64,000 nucleotides of DNA, from NCBI RefSeq assembly GCF_009665255.1, contig NZ_CP035686.1:1550001-1614000 (forward strand). The letters are read 5' to 3'. A program made the position numbers and the translations under genes. The notes under the pieces were generated by a model. That model did not search any database. It saw only the letters and a program-made list of their open reading frames with translations, and had not been told where the DNA came from. This DNA is from Vibrio metoecus. GTDB lineage: Bacteria > Pseudomonadota > Gammaproteobacteria > Enterobacterales > Vibrionaceae. Of this stretch, positions 23,864 through 32,626 are shown in pieces. The stretch's first letter is position 1; every line of letters starts with the position of its first letter.

Positions 23864-25651
23864 ATGGACAAGAAAAAACAGCGTAGCTTGAATCTCTGGC
23901 TCAAGCAGCAAAGCAAACTAGCAAAACGCTGGCTTGCAATAGCTGTTGGGTTAGGTGTTTTATCAAGCCTATTTCTGGTGGCGCAAGCCGCACTCCTCGC
24001 ATCAATCCTTCATCAACTGGTGATTGAACAAGTCGATAAGCACCTGCTTATCCCACAATTTATCGGTTTAGTCGTTCTTATCGCGCTGCGCGCCCTTTGC
24101 TCTTGGGGACGTGAAATGGCGGGATATCGCTGTGGGGAGGAGATCCGTCGCTACATTCGTGAACTCATTCTCAATAAACTTCGCGATTTAGGGCCAGCGT
24201 ACATCAAAGGTAAGCCTGCCGGCTCATGGGCAACCTTGATGCTTGAGCAAGTCGAAAACATGCACGACTTCTTTGCTCGCTACCTACCGCAGATGTCTCT
24301 TTCCGTGATGGTGCCTTTTGTAATTCTCGCCGTGGTCTTTCCTGTGAACTGGGCTGCCGGGCTGATTTTTCTTATCACTGCGCCACTGGTACCGCTGTTT
24401 ATGGCATTAGTTGGTATTAAAGCCGCCGATGCCAGCCGGAAAAACTTTAAAGCACTACAGCGCTTGTCCGGTCATTTTTATGACCGCTTACAAGCGCTGA
24501 CGACCATACGTCTATTCGATCGCGCTTCAGCGGAAACTGAGCAAATGCGCGGCGCTTCTGAAGTATTCCGCCATCGCACTATGGATGTACTGCGTATCGC
24601 GTTTCTCTCTTCCGCGGTATTAGAGTTTTTCACCTCGATCTCCATTGCGCTAACCGCGGTTTATTTTGGTTTTAGTTACATTGGTGAACTCAACTTCGGC
24701 TACTACGGTGCTGGTGTCACCTTGTTTGCTGGGCTGTTTATTTTGATCCTCGCCCCAGAGTTTTACCAACCACTGCGTGATCTTGGCACTTACTACCATG
24801 CCAAACAGTTAGCAGTAGGTGCGGCGGAATCAATCGTCGACTTTCTACAAACCGAAGCCGACACGCTGCATAGTGGCGAACAAACACTGGCCGATGGCCA
24901 ACCCATTGAAATCGTTGCGAATGATCTTGTCGTCCTCAGCCCGCAAGGCCAACGCCTAGCTGGTCCACTGTCATTTACTCTGCAAAGCGGCAAAACTACC
25001 GCGCTCGTCGGGCCAAGTGGCGCTGGCAAAACCAGCTTAATCAATACCATTTTGGGCTTTATGCCCTATCAAGGCAGCTTAACCATTAACGGCATTGAGC
25101 TGAGCGAACTGGATCATGCACAGTGGCGACAAACCATCAGTTGGGTAGGTCAAAATCCGCTGCTGCTTCACGGCTCCATTCGAGATAACGTGACGCTCGG
25201 TAAACATAATATCGCTGATCAACAAGTCACTCAGGCACTACAAGCCGCTTATGCCCAAGAGTTTGTTGAGCAACATGGTTTGGATTATCAGATCAATGAT
25301 CGCTCGGCAGGCCTTTCTGTAGGCCAAGCTCAACGTATTGCTCTGGCTCGGGCTATTTTGCAAAACGGCCGCTTTTGGTTACTCGATGAACCCACCGCGA
25401 GTTTAGATGCACGCAGCGAGCAATATGTGATGCGGGGTCTAAATAAAAGCATTCAACAACGCACCGCCTTGCTGGTGACTCACCAGTTACAGCCGCTGCA
25501 ATCTGTCGAACAAATCTTAGTGATGGAAAACGGTGCACTAGTCCAAGCCGGTCATTTTGAAGAGTTAAGCCAGCAACCGGGTTTATTTGCCACTATGTTA
25601 GCCGCTAACCAAGCCCTGCAAGCTGCGAATCAGGGGAATCTCGATGCGTGA
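23864..25651 (+). CDS. cydD: heterodimeric ABC exporter subunit CydD
   Basis: A 595-residue ABC half-transporter. Six membrane helices occupy the first 330 residues; the ATPase domain has Walker A GPSGAGKT, signature LSVGQAQR and Walker B FWLLDEP. With CydC it is required for cytochrome bd assembly; the transported molecule has been reported as cysteine/glutathione and, more recently, heme. The ATG at 23864 gives MDKKKQRSLN; upstream in-frame codons are part of the trxB terminator and are not coding. No clear Shine-Dalgarno is visible before it. It overlaps cydC by eight bases. Confidence 0.96.
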   Translation: MDKKKQRSLNLWLKQQSKLAKRWLAIAVGLGVLSSLFLVAQAALLASILHQLVIEQVDKHLLIPQFIGLVVLIALRALCSWGREMAGYRCGEEIRRYIRELILNKLRDLGPAYIKGKPAGSWATLMLEQVENMHDFFARYLPQMSLSVMVPFVILAVVFPVNWAAGLIFLITAPLVPLFMALVGIKAADASRKNFKALQRLSGHFYDRLQALTTIRLFDRASAETEQMRGASEVFRHRTMDVLRIAFLSSAVLEFFTSISIALTAVYFGFSYIGELNFGYYGAGVTLFAGLFILILAPEFYQPLRDLGTYYHAKQLAVGAAESIVDFLQTEADTLHSGEQTLADGQPIEIVANDLVVLSPQGQRLAGPLSFTLQSGKTTALVGPSGAGKTSLINTILGFMPYQGSLTINGIELSELDHAQWRQTISWVGQNPLLLHGSIRDNVTLGKHNIADQQVTQALQAAYAQEFVEQHGLDYQINDRSAGLSVGQAQRIALARAILQNGRFWLLDEPTASLDARSEQYVMRGLNKSIQQRTALLVTHQLQPLQSVEQILVMENGALVQAGHFEELSQQPGLFATMLAANQALQAANQGNLDA

Positions 25652-27365
25652 ACTGCTACCTTATCTCAAACTTTATAAAAAACACTGGTTCGGTCTGACG
25701 CTAGGCATGCTTTTGGCATTGTTGACCGTACTCGCCTCTGTAGGTTTACTGACATTATCCGGTTGGTTTTTGTCTGCCGCTGCGGTAGCTGGGCTGACCA
25801 TCGCCAGAGAGACATTCAACTACATGCTACCCGGCGCGTTTGTACGTGGTTTTGCCATGGGACGTACCGCAGGACGTTGGGGGGAGCGTGTGGTCACACA
25901 CAACGCGACCTTTAAGTTGCTCACCGATTTGCGTGTGTTCTTCTTTGAAAAACTGACTCCGCTGATTCCGGGACGCTTGAGCGCCGTACGCGATGCCGAC
26001 ATGCTCAACCGAATCGTGGCCGATGTGGATGCCATGGATCACGTCTATCTGCGCCTGATTAACCCAGTGACCGTTGGTGTGTTGGGCATCGCCGCACTCA
26101 CAGCATTGGTGGCTTGGTTTGATACCAGTCTTGGTCTTACCCTTGGTGGCGTTTTACTGTTAGTGTTGTTGATTTGGCCAATCTTGTTCTATCGACTTGG
26201 CAAGCACAATGGGCAACAACTTACACAACATAAAGCAGAGCTAAGAATTCGCACTTTGGATTGGTTGCAAGGCTATAGCGAGCTAACCATTTTCGGCGCG
26301 GAACAAACCTATCGTCAGGCGATCTTCACGGCACAAGAAAAGCTGCTGCGTAACCAATACACCAACGCGCATATCTCTGGATTAGCGCAATCCTTACTCC
26401 TACTCGCCAATGGTTGGATACTAGTATTGATGCTCTGGTTGGCTGCCGATGGTGTCGGTGGTCAAACCCCAGATCCTATGATTGCCCTCATCGCTTTTGC
26501 CACGATGGCGAGTGTAGAATTGCTGATGCCAATTGCTGGCGCATTCCAGCATTTGGGGCAAACATTCACTTCAGCACGCCGCCTGAATGAGATCATTCTG
26601 GCGAAACCGGAGGTCGAGTTTACCGATCAACTCACCCCACATAATGGCCAATACGGTATTGAGTTCAATGGGGTTAACTTTGCTTACCAAGCCAATAAAC
26701 CGAACACCATTGATGAATTCACTTTATCACTGCCTCAAGGTCATAAAGTCGCGATTGTGGGTCAAACTGGTTCTGGAAAATCAACTCTAATTCAGTTGCT
26801 GTGCCGTTATTGGGATGTGCAAGCAGGACACGTTACGATTGGCGGAATCGATATTCGAGAGTGGCGAGAAAGCGATCTCCGTGCGGCGATCAGTGTGGTG
26901 AGTCAACGGGTCGATATTCTCAATGGCACGCTGCGCGACAACCTGAAACTGGCGAAACCAGACGCAACCGATGAACAATTAAGTGAAATTTTGCGCCAAG
27001 TGGGTTTAGAAAAACTGTTGCAAGACTCCGCGCTTAACGCATGGTTGGGTGATGGTGGTCGTCAGTTATCAGGTGGCGAGAAGCGCCGTATCGGCATCGC
27101 GCGAGCACTACTGCATGATGCACCTATCCTATTGTTAGATGAACCGACTGAAGGTTTGGACAAGCAGACTGAACAGCAAATCATGCAACTGCTGCACAGC
27201 CACTTTGCCAATAAAACCGTGCTGTTCATTACGCATCGCTTAATCAACCTTGAACAGATGGATGCAATCGCACTGATTGAACATGGCCAGCTGGTCGAAT
27301 TCGGCCACCACCATGCCCTACTCGCTCAGCAAGGTCGTTATCATCAATTAACCCAAACGCTATAA
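25644..27365 (+). CDS. cydC: heterodimeric ABC exporter subunit CydC
   Basis: A 573-residue partner of CydD: six membrane helices, then Walker A GQTGSGKS, signature LSGGEKRR and Walker B ILLLDEPTEG with the catalytic Glu. Both ATP sites of the heterodimer therefore look complete. The ATG lies inside the end of cydD with AGGGGA upstream, showing translational coupling. Membrane-located; needed for periplasmic redox balance and cytochrome bd maturation in E. coli. Two hairpins follow. Confidence 0.96.
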   Translation: MRELLPYLKLYKKHWFGLTLGMLLALLTVLASVGLLTLSGWFLSAAAVAGLTIARETFNYMLPGAFVRGFAMGRTAGRWGERVVTHNATFKLLTDLRVFFFEKLTPLIPGRLSAVRDADMLNRIVADVDAMDHVYLRLINPVTVGVLGIAALTALVAWFDTSLGLTLGGVLLLVLLIWPILFYRLGKHNGQQLTQHKAELRIRTLDWLQGYSELTIFGAEQTYRQAIFTAQEKLLRNQYTNAHISGLAQSLLLLANGWILVLMLWLAADGVGGQTPDPMIALIAFATMASVELLMPIAGAFQHLGQTFTSARRLNEIILAKPEVEFTDQLTPHNGQYGIEFNGVNFAYQANKPNTIDEFTLSLPQGHKVAIVGQTGSGKSTLIQLLCRYWDVQAGHVTIGGIDIREWRESDLRAAISVVSQRVDILNGTLRDNLKLAKPDATDEQLSEILRQVGLEKLLQDSALNAWLGDGGRQLSGGEKRRIGIARALLHDAPILLLDEPTEGLDKQTEQQIMQLLHSHFANKTVLFITHRLINLEQMDAIALIEHGQLVEFGHHHALLAQQGRYHQLTQTL

Positions 27366-27373
27366 CCTGCTGA

Positions 27374-27397
27374 CCCCATTGCTCACGAGCAGTGGGG
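27374..27397 (+). other. stable hairpin after cydC
   Basis: Ten-bp stem CCCCATTGCT/AGCAGTGGGG (one T-G pair) with a CACG loop, ten bases after the stop and without a T-run. A 7-bp repeat TTATCAC/GTGATAA (27401-27427) follows. Likely 3' end protection or pause structure. Confidence 0.5.
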
Positions 27398-27442
27398 GGG
27401 TTATCACTCCCCTCATAATCGGGTGATAAAAAATAGGTAAGA

Positions 27443-27471
27443 AAAAAGCCAGTCGATATGACTGGCTTTTT
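27443..27471. terminator. bidirectional terminator between cydC and rluB
   Basis: Stem AAAAAGCCAGTC/GACTGGCTTTTT with flanking A and T runs between convergent genes. Confidence 0.9.
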
Positions 27472-27501
27472 AATCATTGAAAAACAGGGCTGTTCAAGCA
27501 C

Positions 27502-28461
27502 TTAGCCGCGAGGCTTACGCGCACTTTGCTGCTTATTCGCAACTTTATTACGGGTACTTGACTCACCACCCGTTTTACGACGAGCTGAGCTACTACGGCC
27601 CGGTGCGGTCGATACACGTTCTTCGTGGCGACGAACCGCACGACGAATTTTCTGGCTACGGGTACGTTCACGCTTACGCGTTGCCGCATCAGGGGCAGTG
27701 TTCAATACCGTTTCTTTCTCTGGACGCAGCTCTACCAATTCACGCAAGTAGTTCACTTGCTTCAGATCGAGTTCCATCCAACCGCCGCGAGGCAGTTTCT
27801 TATCAAGGAAGATATCACCGTAACGAACACGTTTCAGACGGCTTACCGTTGTACCTTGTGATTCCCACAAACGACGAACTTCACGGTTACGGCCTTCGTT
27901 GATCACCACGTAGAAAGTATGGTTGATGCCTTCGCCACCGGCGTACATCACATCTTCAAAACGCGCCATACCATCTTCTAGCTGCACACCACGAACAAGG
28001 TTGCGAACTTTTTCTTCATTGACGTCACCAAATACGCGAACTAAATACTCACGTTCAACCTGACGGCTTGGGTGCATCAAACGGTTTGCCAATTCACCAT
28101 CAGTGGTAAATAGCAGCAAACCTGAGGTGTTGGCGTCCAAACGACCAACGGAAATCCAGCGCGAACCACGAATTTTCGGCAGACGGTCAAACACCGTACG
28201 ACGACCTTCTGGATCATGACGGGTACACAACTCACCTTCTGGTTTGTAGTAAGCCAGAACTCGACAGATGACCTCTTCTTGCGCTTTTACAGACACAACG
28301 TGTCCGTCAACACGCACTAAAGCGTTATCATCTTCTAGGCGTTCACCCAATACAGCTACCTTGCCATTAACACTTACACGCCCAGCTCGGATCAGAGCTT
28401 CAAGCTCACGACGAGAACCATGACCAGCACGTGCTAAAACTTTTTGTAACTTTTCGCTCAT
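27502..28461 (-). CDS. rluB: 23S rRNA pseudouridine(2605) synthase
   Basis: A 319-residue enzyme. N-terminal S4 RNA-binding domain (LQKVLARAGHGSRRELEALIRAGRV), then the RsuA/RluB/E/F catalytic core with the active-site aspartate in SVGRLDANTSGLLLFT, and a long basic, Arg/Lys/Ser-rich tail beginning about residue 255 that is expected to be disordered and to contact rRNA. Isomerises U2605 (E. coli numbering) in 23S rRNA. It is third in the minus-strand series rnm-yciO-rluB, separated from yciO by 132 bases that may contain its own promoter. Confidence 0.95.
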   Translation of the reverse strand: MSEKLQKVLARAGHGSRRELEALIRAGRVSVNGKVAVLGERLEDDNALVRVDGHVVSVKAQEEVICRVLAYYKPEGELCTRHDPEGRRTVFDRLPKIRGSRWISVGRLDANTSGLLLFTTDGELANRLMHPSRQVEREYLVRVFGDVNEEKVRNLVRGVQLEDGMARFEDVMYAGGEGINHTFYVVINEGRNREVRRLWESQGTTVSRLKRVRYGDIFLDKKLPRGGWMELDLKQVNYLRELVELRPEKETVLNTAPDAATRKRERTRSQKIRRAVRRHEERVSTAPGRSSSARRKTGGESSTRNKVANKQQSARKPRG

Positions 28462-28593
28462 TTATCTACCTATGTGTCGTCTTCTCAGACGTCGAATGAC
28501 TGTTTGCGATCTCAAAATCGCGGCCGCGTAGTATCGCAAATTTTGTGGATAAAAGCATCCGTTTTGTCAGGTATTAACGGCCACGTCATTCAA

Positions 28594-29214
28594 CTACTGA
28601 AAGGGGGTCGGATCACCAGCTCCGACACGAGCCACAACAATCTCATCATCACTGAAATCAATCACTGTGGTCGGCTGCTGACCTAAATAGCCACCATTGA
28701 GGATCACATCCACCGCGTGCTCTAAACTATCACGGATGGCTTCAGGATCAGATTCCGTAAAATCGTTGCCAGGCAAAATCAGCGACGTCGACATCAATGG
28801 TTCACCCAAAGCTTCTAGAAGATCCAACGCGATTTTGTTGTCTGGCACACGGATCCCGATGGTTTTACGCTTTTCATTCATCAGACGACGTGGAACCTCT
28901 TTGGTTCCTTTAAAGATAAAAGTGTAAGGTCCCGGTGTGTTGTTTTTCAGTAAGCGAAACGCGGTGTTATCCACTCGGGCATACAGCGATATCTCAGACA
29001 AATCACGACACAACAGAGTGAAGTTGTGTTTATCGTCCAGACGACGAATCTGACAAATACGCTCCATCCCGTGTTTATTTTCTAGCTGACAACCGACTGC
29101 GTAACCAGAATCGGTTGGGTAAACCACTACCCCACCATTGCGAATAATCGCGACTGCTTGATTGATCAGGCGAGTTTGAGGGTTTTCAGGATGGACATAA
29201 AAAAACTGGCTCAT
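28594..29214 (-). CDS. yciO: YciO/Sua5-YrdC family protein
   Basis: A 206-residue protein of the YrdC fold. It shows VVVYPTDSGYAVGCQ, KHNFTLLCRDLSEIS and the TPGPYTFIFKGT strand that bind nucleotide and threonylcarbamoyl-AMP in Sua5/TsaC. YciO is a paralogue of the tRNA t6A enzyme TsaC with weak activity; its true role is unclear. The start codon lies two bases after the rnm stop, so it is co-transcribed with rnm. Confidence 0.93.
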   Translation of the reverse strand: MSQFFYVHPENPQTRLINQAVAIIRNGGVVVYPTDSGYAVGCQLENKHGMERICQIRRLDDKHNFTLLCRDLSEISLYARVDNTAFRLLKNNTPGPYTFIFKGTKEVPRRLMNEKRKTIGIRVPDNKIALDLLEALGEPLMSTSLILPGNDFTESDPEAIRDSLEHAVDVILNGGYLGQQPTTVIDFSDDEIVVARVGAGDPTPFQ

Positions 29215-29216
29215 GG

Positions 29217-30089
29217 TTATTCCTCTTCATCGAGTCTCTCGACTCTATTGCTTGGGGATAAGCCCCAATCTTTCCATACAGGTTCTACTCCGGCAGGTAA
29301 CCAAAGATTTTTTCCCAACTCCATCCAAGGAGAAGGATAGTGAAAGTCACTGCCTTGGGAGGCGAGTAGTTGGTATTCCATTGCGTAATCACCCAAGGTA
29401 CGTTTTTCCTGTGGTGATTGCTGCGGCTGGGCGACTTCCATTGCATCACCACCCGCTTCAACAAACGCGGTCATTAAGCGCTTAAGCCATTTGGCCGTCA
29501 AGTCATATCGTCCGGGATGCGCTAATACGGCTTGCCCACCCGCGGCGTGAATCGCGGTCACTGCATCGCTCATTGAACACCAGTTAGGCGGCACATAACC
29601 CGGATTATCTCGGGTTAGGTATTTCTTAAATACTTGCTGCATATTCGCTGCATAACCATTATCCACCAACCATTTGGCGAAATGAGCACGCGTAATCGGT
29701 GCACCATCAGCAATGTGCTGAACCTCTTCTAACACTCCCTCACGCGTGGCTTTTTGTAAACGATGTGCCATTAACTCGGCACGTTCCACTCGGCGCTGCT
29801 GTTGCTGCGTAATGAGCAGCCCCAACGCCTCACTTTCAGGGTCAATGTTTAAACCAACAATATGAATGTCTTTATTTTGCCAAACCGTTGAAATCTCAAT
29901 GCCGTTCACTAATTGTAGCGGATATTGCTGCTGTGCAATGTAAGCGCGAGCATCGCTCAAAGCTGCCACTGTATCGTGGTCCGTGATCGCCAAAACATCA
30001 ATATTGAAACTGACGGCTCGTTCAATTAATTCTTGATAGGTAAACCGTCCATCAGAAGCGGTCGTATGACTATGCAGGTCAATTCTCAT
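29217..30089 (-). CDS. rnm: PHP-domain 5'-3' exoribonuclease / 3',5'-nucleotide bisphosphate phosphatase (RNase AM)
   Basis: A 290-residue PHP-family metalloenzyme, formerly TrpH/YciV. Metal ligands appear in order: DLHSHTTASDGRFTY at the N-terminus, AITDHDTV, NGIEIS, AHPGRYD, and the C-terminal GSDFHYPS. In E. coli this enzyme matures the 5' ends of 5S/23S rRNA and dephosphorylates pAp. It is divergent from the trp operon with 91 bases to trpL, the same arrangement as in E. coli. Confidence 0.93.
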   Translation of the reverse strand: MRIDLHSHTTASDGRFTYQELIERAVSFNIDVLAITDHDTVAALSDARAYIAQQQYPLQLVNGIEISTVWQNKDIHIVGLNIDPESEALGLLITQQQQRRVERAELMAHRLQKATREGVLEEVQHIADGAPITRAHFAKWLVDNGYAANMQQVFKKYLTRDNPGYVPPNWCSMSDAVTAIHAAGGQAVLAHPGRYDLTAKWLKRLMTAFVEAGGDAMEVAQPQQSPQEKRTLGDYAMEYQLLASQGSDFHYPSPWMELGKNLWLPAGVEPVWKDWGLSPSNRVERLDEEE

Positions 30090-30115
30090 ATTTTTTATTT
30101 GCTTGATTTTTAGGC

Positions 30116-30144
30116 TTGACTTTTTATCGCCGCACTAGTTAACT
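30116..30144 (+). promoter_or_regulatory. trp operon promoter
   Basis: -35 TTGACT at 30116-30121 and -10 TTAACT at 30139-30144, spacer 17 bases, 37 bases before trpL. The -10 is embedded in the TrpR palindrome. Confidence 0.88.
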
Positions 30145-30147
30145 AGT
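30134..30147 (+). promoter_or_regulatory. TrpR operator
   Basis: ACTAGTTAACTAGT, a perfect 14-bp palindrome followed by ACGCAA, nearly identical to the E. coli trpEDCBA operator. It covers the -10, so TrpR with tryptophan would exclude RNA polymerase. Confidence 0.93.
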
Positions 30148-30180
30148 ACGCAAATGCAAGACTCTTTACTAAGGCTCACT

Positions 30181-30291
30181 ATGTTACAAGAATTTAACCC
30201 AAATCATAAACCCAATTTCAGTCCAGCGTATGCTGAACTGACTTGGTGGCGCACTTGGACAAGTTCTTGGTGGGCTCACGTGTATTTCTAA
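30181..30291 (+). CDS. trpL: trp operon leader peptide
   Basis: A 36-codon reading frame too short for usual ORF calling, with AAGG upstream. It contains five Trp codons at positions 22, 23, 26, 30 and 31 (LTWWRTWTSSWWAHVYF). Ribosome stalling at these codons when charged tRNA-Trp is scarce would favour the antiterminator. The last Trp pair is encoded by the very bases (30269-30276, GGTGGGCT) that can pair with the ascending arm of the attenuator (AGCCCGCC), so these are regions 2 and 3. E. coli TrpL has 14 residues and two Trp codons. Confidence 0.93.
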   Translation: MLQEFNPNHKPNFSPAYAELTWWRTWTSSWWAHVYF

Positions 30292-30311
30292 GTTTAGATA
30301 CTCACACACCT

Positions 30312-30340
30312 AGCCCGCCAATTTGAGCGGGCTTTTTATT
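30312..30340 (+). terminator. trp attenuator
   Basis: Seven-bp stem AGCCCGC/GCGGGCT with an 8-base loop followed by TTTTTATT, between trpL and trpE. The ascending arm can instead pair with 30269-30276 in trpL. Confidence 0.92.
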
Positions 30341-30426
30341 CGTCTTTTTCCACAATATCACTGCTGTTTATTTGCTTTCTCATCGCGGTGATCAGTGCAC
30401 AATCGAATCATGGTTAAGGAGGTCTT

Positions 30427-31998
30427 ATGAATAAGGCCATCAACATAAAGAAAACCGCGCCGCTTGAGGTACTACACAGTGAATTGCCTTATACGCAAGA
30501 TCCTACGGCTTTATTTCATGCTCTTTGCGCTGGGCGCAGCGACTGCCTACTGCTGGAATCCGCAGAAATCGATTCCAAGCAAAATCTGAAAAGCCTTCTG
30601 TTAGTGGATGCTGCCGTGCGCATTGTGTGTGAAGGCCATCAAGTGACCTATCATGCGCTCAGTGCAAACGGCCAAGCGCTGCTCAACATTATTCATGGCA
30701 ACCTCACAGATCGGATTCCTTGCAAAGTAGAGAAGGCGAAACTTACCCTCACCTTCTCTACACCCTGTGATACGTTGGATGAAGACTCTCGCTTGCGCGA
30801 AGCGTCTTCTTTCGATGCGCTACGTTTAGTACAGCACAGTTTTGATCTCACTGACCACGGTAAATTCGCGCTGTTTTTAGGTGGCTTGTTTGCCTACGAT
30901 TTAGTGGCTAACTTTGAACCGTTGGGTGAAGCACCTACCGACAATCAATGCCCTGATTACGTGTTTTATGTCGCAGAAACTCTGATGGTCATTGATCATC
31001 AGCGTGAAACTTGCCAACTGCAGGCGACCCAATTCCAACCGGGCGATGCGCTGCACAGCCAATTAAAAAGTCGGATGCGTGAAATTCGTGCGCAAGTGAA
31101 TCAAAAATTGCCTTTGCCGAGTGCGCAATCTTTATCTGATGTGGAAGTGACCACCAATATTAGCGATGCAGCGTTTTGCGATATCGTGCGTGACCTCAAG
31201 CAGTACGTGGTCAAAGGCGATGTGTTCCAAGTTGTGCCTTCGCGCCGTTTTCGCTTACCTTGTCCTTCACCACTCGCAGCTTATCAACGGCTGAAACAGA
31301 GTAACCCAAGCCCTTACATGTTCTACATGCAAGATGAACGCTTTACCCTGTTTGGCGCATCCCCCGAAAGCGCGCTCAAGTATGAAATGCACACCAACCA
31401 AGTGGAAATCTACCCGATTGCAGGCACTCGCCGCCGCGGTAAGCGCGCCGATGGCAGCATCGATTTTGACCTCGATAGCCGCATTGAGCTTGAACTGCGC
31501 ACCGATAAAAAAGAGAACGCCGAGCACATGATGCTGGTTGACTTAGCACGCAACGATGTCGCGCGCATTAGCCAAGCCGGTACTCGCCATGTCGCTGACT
31601 TGCTGCAAGTAGATCGCTACAGCCATGTGATGCATTTGGTGTCACGCGTGGTGGGTCAGTTACGTGAAGATTTGGATGCGCTGCACGCATATCAAGCTTG
31701 CATGAATATGGGCACGCTAACTGGCGCACCGAAAATTCGCGCGATGCAGTTAATCCGCGATGTTGAACAAGCGCGTCGCGGCAGCTATGGCGGTGCTGTG
31801 GGTTATCTCACTGGTGAAGGCGACTTGGATACCTGTATCGTGATCCGTTCCGCTTATGTGGAAAACGGCATCGCCCAAGTTCAAGCTGGCGCGGGTGTCG
31901 TTTACGACTCCGACCCACAAGCCGAAGCCGATGAAACGCGCGGCAAAGCGCAAGCGGTAATCTCCGCCATTTTATACGCTCATCAAGGGAAGGAATGA
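30427..31998 (+). CDS. trpE: anthranilate synthase component I
   Basis: A 523-residue chorismate-utilising enzyme; with TrpG it makes anthranilate. The feedback site LLESAEIDSK lies near residues 42-51, so tryptophan inhibition is expected. Catalytic core motifs: VVPSRRFRL, PIAGTRRRGK, ELRTDKKENAEHMMLVDLARND, and GGAVGYLTGEGDLD. An excellent AAGGAGG precedes the ATG. trpG starts three bases after its stop region, with the TrpG ribosome site inside trpE. Confidence 0.97.
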   Translation: MNKAINIKKTAPLEVLHSELPYTQDPTALFHALCAGRSDCLLLESAEIDSKQNLKSLLLVDAAVRIVCEGHQVTYHALSANGQALLNIIHGNLTDRIPCKVEKAKLTLTFSTPCDTLDEDSRLREASSFDALRLVQHSFDLTDHGKFALFLGGLFAYDLVANFEPLGEAPTDNQCPDYVFYVAETLMVIDHQRETCQLQATQFQPGDALHSQLKSRMREIRAQVNQKLPLPSAQSLSDVEVTTNISDAAFCDIVRDLKQYVVKGDVFQVVPSRRFRLPCPSPLAAYQRLKQSNPSPYMFYMQDERFTLFGASPESALKYEMHTNQVEIYPIAGTRRRGKRADGSIDFDLDSRIELELRTDKKENAEHMMLVDLARNDVARISQAGTRHVADLLQVDRYSHVMHLVSRVVGQLREDLDALHAYQACMNMGTLTGAPKIRAMQLIRDVEQARRGSYGGAVGYLTGEGDLDTCIVIRSAYVENGIAQVQAGAGVVYDSDPQAEADETRGKAQAVISAILYAHQGKE

Positions 31999-32000
31999 TC

Positions 32001-32606
32001 ATGGCCAATATTCTGTTTATCGATAACTTTGACTCCTTCACTTATAACTTGGTGGATCAGTTTCGCTCACTCGGTCATGTCGTAACGATTTATCGCAACA
32101 ACCTTTCTGCGGATGCTATCGAGCAAGCACTGCAGCAACTGGACAATCCTGTAGTTGTGTTATCCCCAGGGCCAGGTGCGCCGTCTGAAGCGGGCTGCAT
32201 GCCAGACCTGCTGCAACGCCTGAAAGGCAAAGTTCCCGTGATTGGTATCTGCTTAGGGCATCAAGCGATTGTTGAGGCTTATGGTGGCGTGGTCGCAGGC
32301 GCGGGTGAAATCATCCACGGTAAAGTGTCGATGATGGAGCACCAAAACCACGCCATTTATCGCGGGCTACCCTCACCGCTGGCGATTGCGCGTTACCACT
32401 CGCTGGTCGCAACGCAAGTACCGGCAACACTGACCGTGACGGCAGAAGTGAATGGTTTGGTGATGTCGGTGGTTAATGAAGCTGACAAAGTGTGCGGCTT
32501 TCAATTTCACCCAGAATCGATCATGACCACCCACGGCGCTACCTTGCTGGCCAATGCCATTGATTGGGCATTGTCTGCAACACCAGCACAGACTCAATTC
32601 GCGTAA
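32001..32606 (+). CDS. trpG: anthranilate synthase glutamine amidotransferase component
   Basis: A 201-residue class I glutaminase supplying ammonia to TrpE. Triad Cys84 (GICLGHQA), His170 and Glu172 (FQFHPESIM). The oxyanion segment SPGPGAPSEAG is present. It is a separate protein, unlike the fused TrpGD of E. coli. ATG 32001 is used, six bases after AAGGA; the in-frame ATG 31995 overlaps the trpE stop and is too close to that site. Confidence 0.96.
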   Translation: MANILFIDNFDSFTYNLVDQFRSLGHVVTIYRNNLSADAIEQALQQLDNPVVVLSPGPGAPSEAGCMPDLLQRLKGKVPVIGICLGHQAIVEAYGGVVAGAGEIIHGKVSMMEHQNHAIYRGLPSPLAIARYHSLVATQVPATLTVTAEVNGLVMSVVNEADKVCGFQFHPESIMTTHGATLLANAIDWALSATPAQTQFA

Positions 32607-32626
32607 CCGCACAGGGAGAGAATGTT

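Noticed and set aside
27477..27902. 141-codon frame antisense to rluB
   Set aside because: Mirrors the low-complexity Arg/Lys tail of RluB; not a gene.
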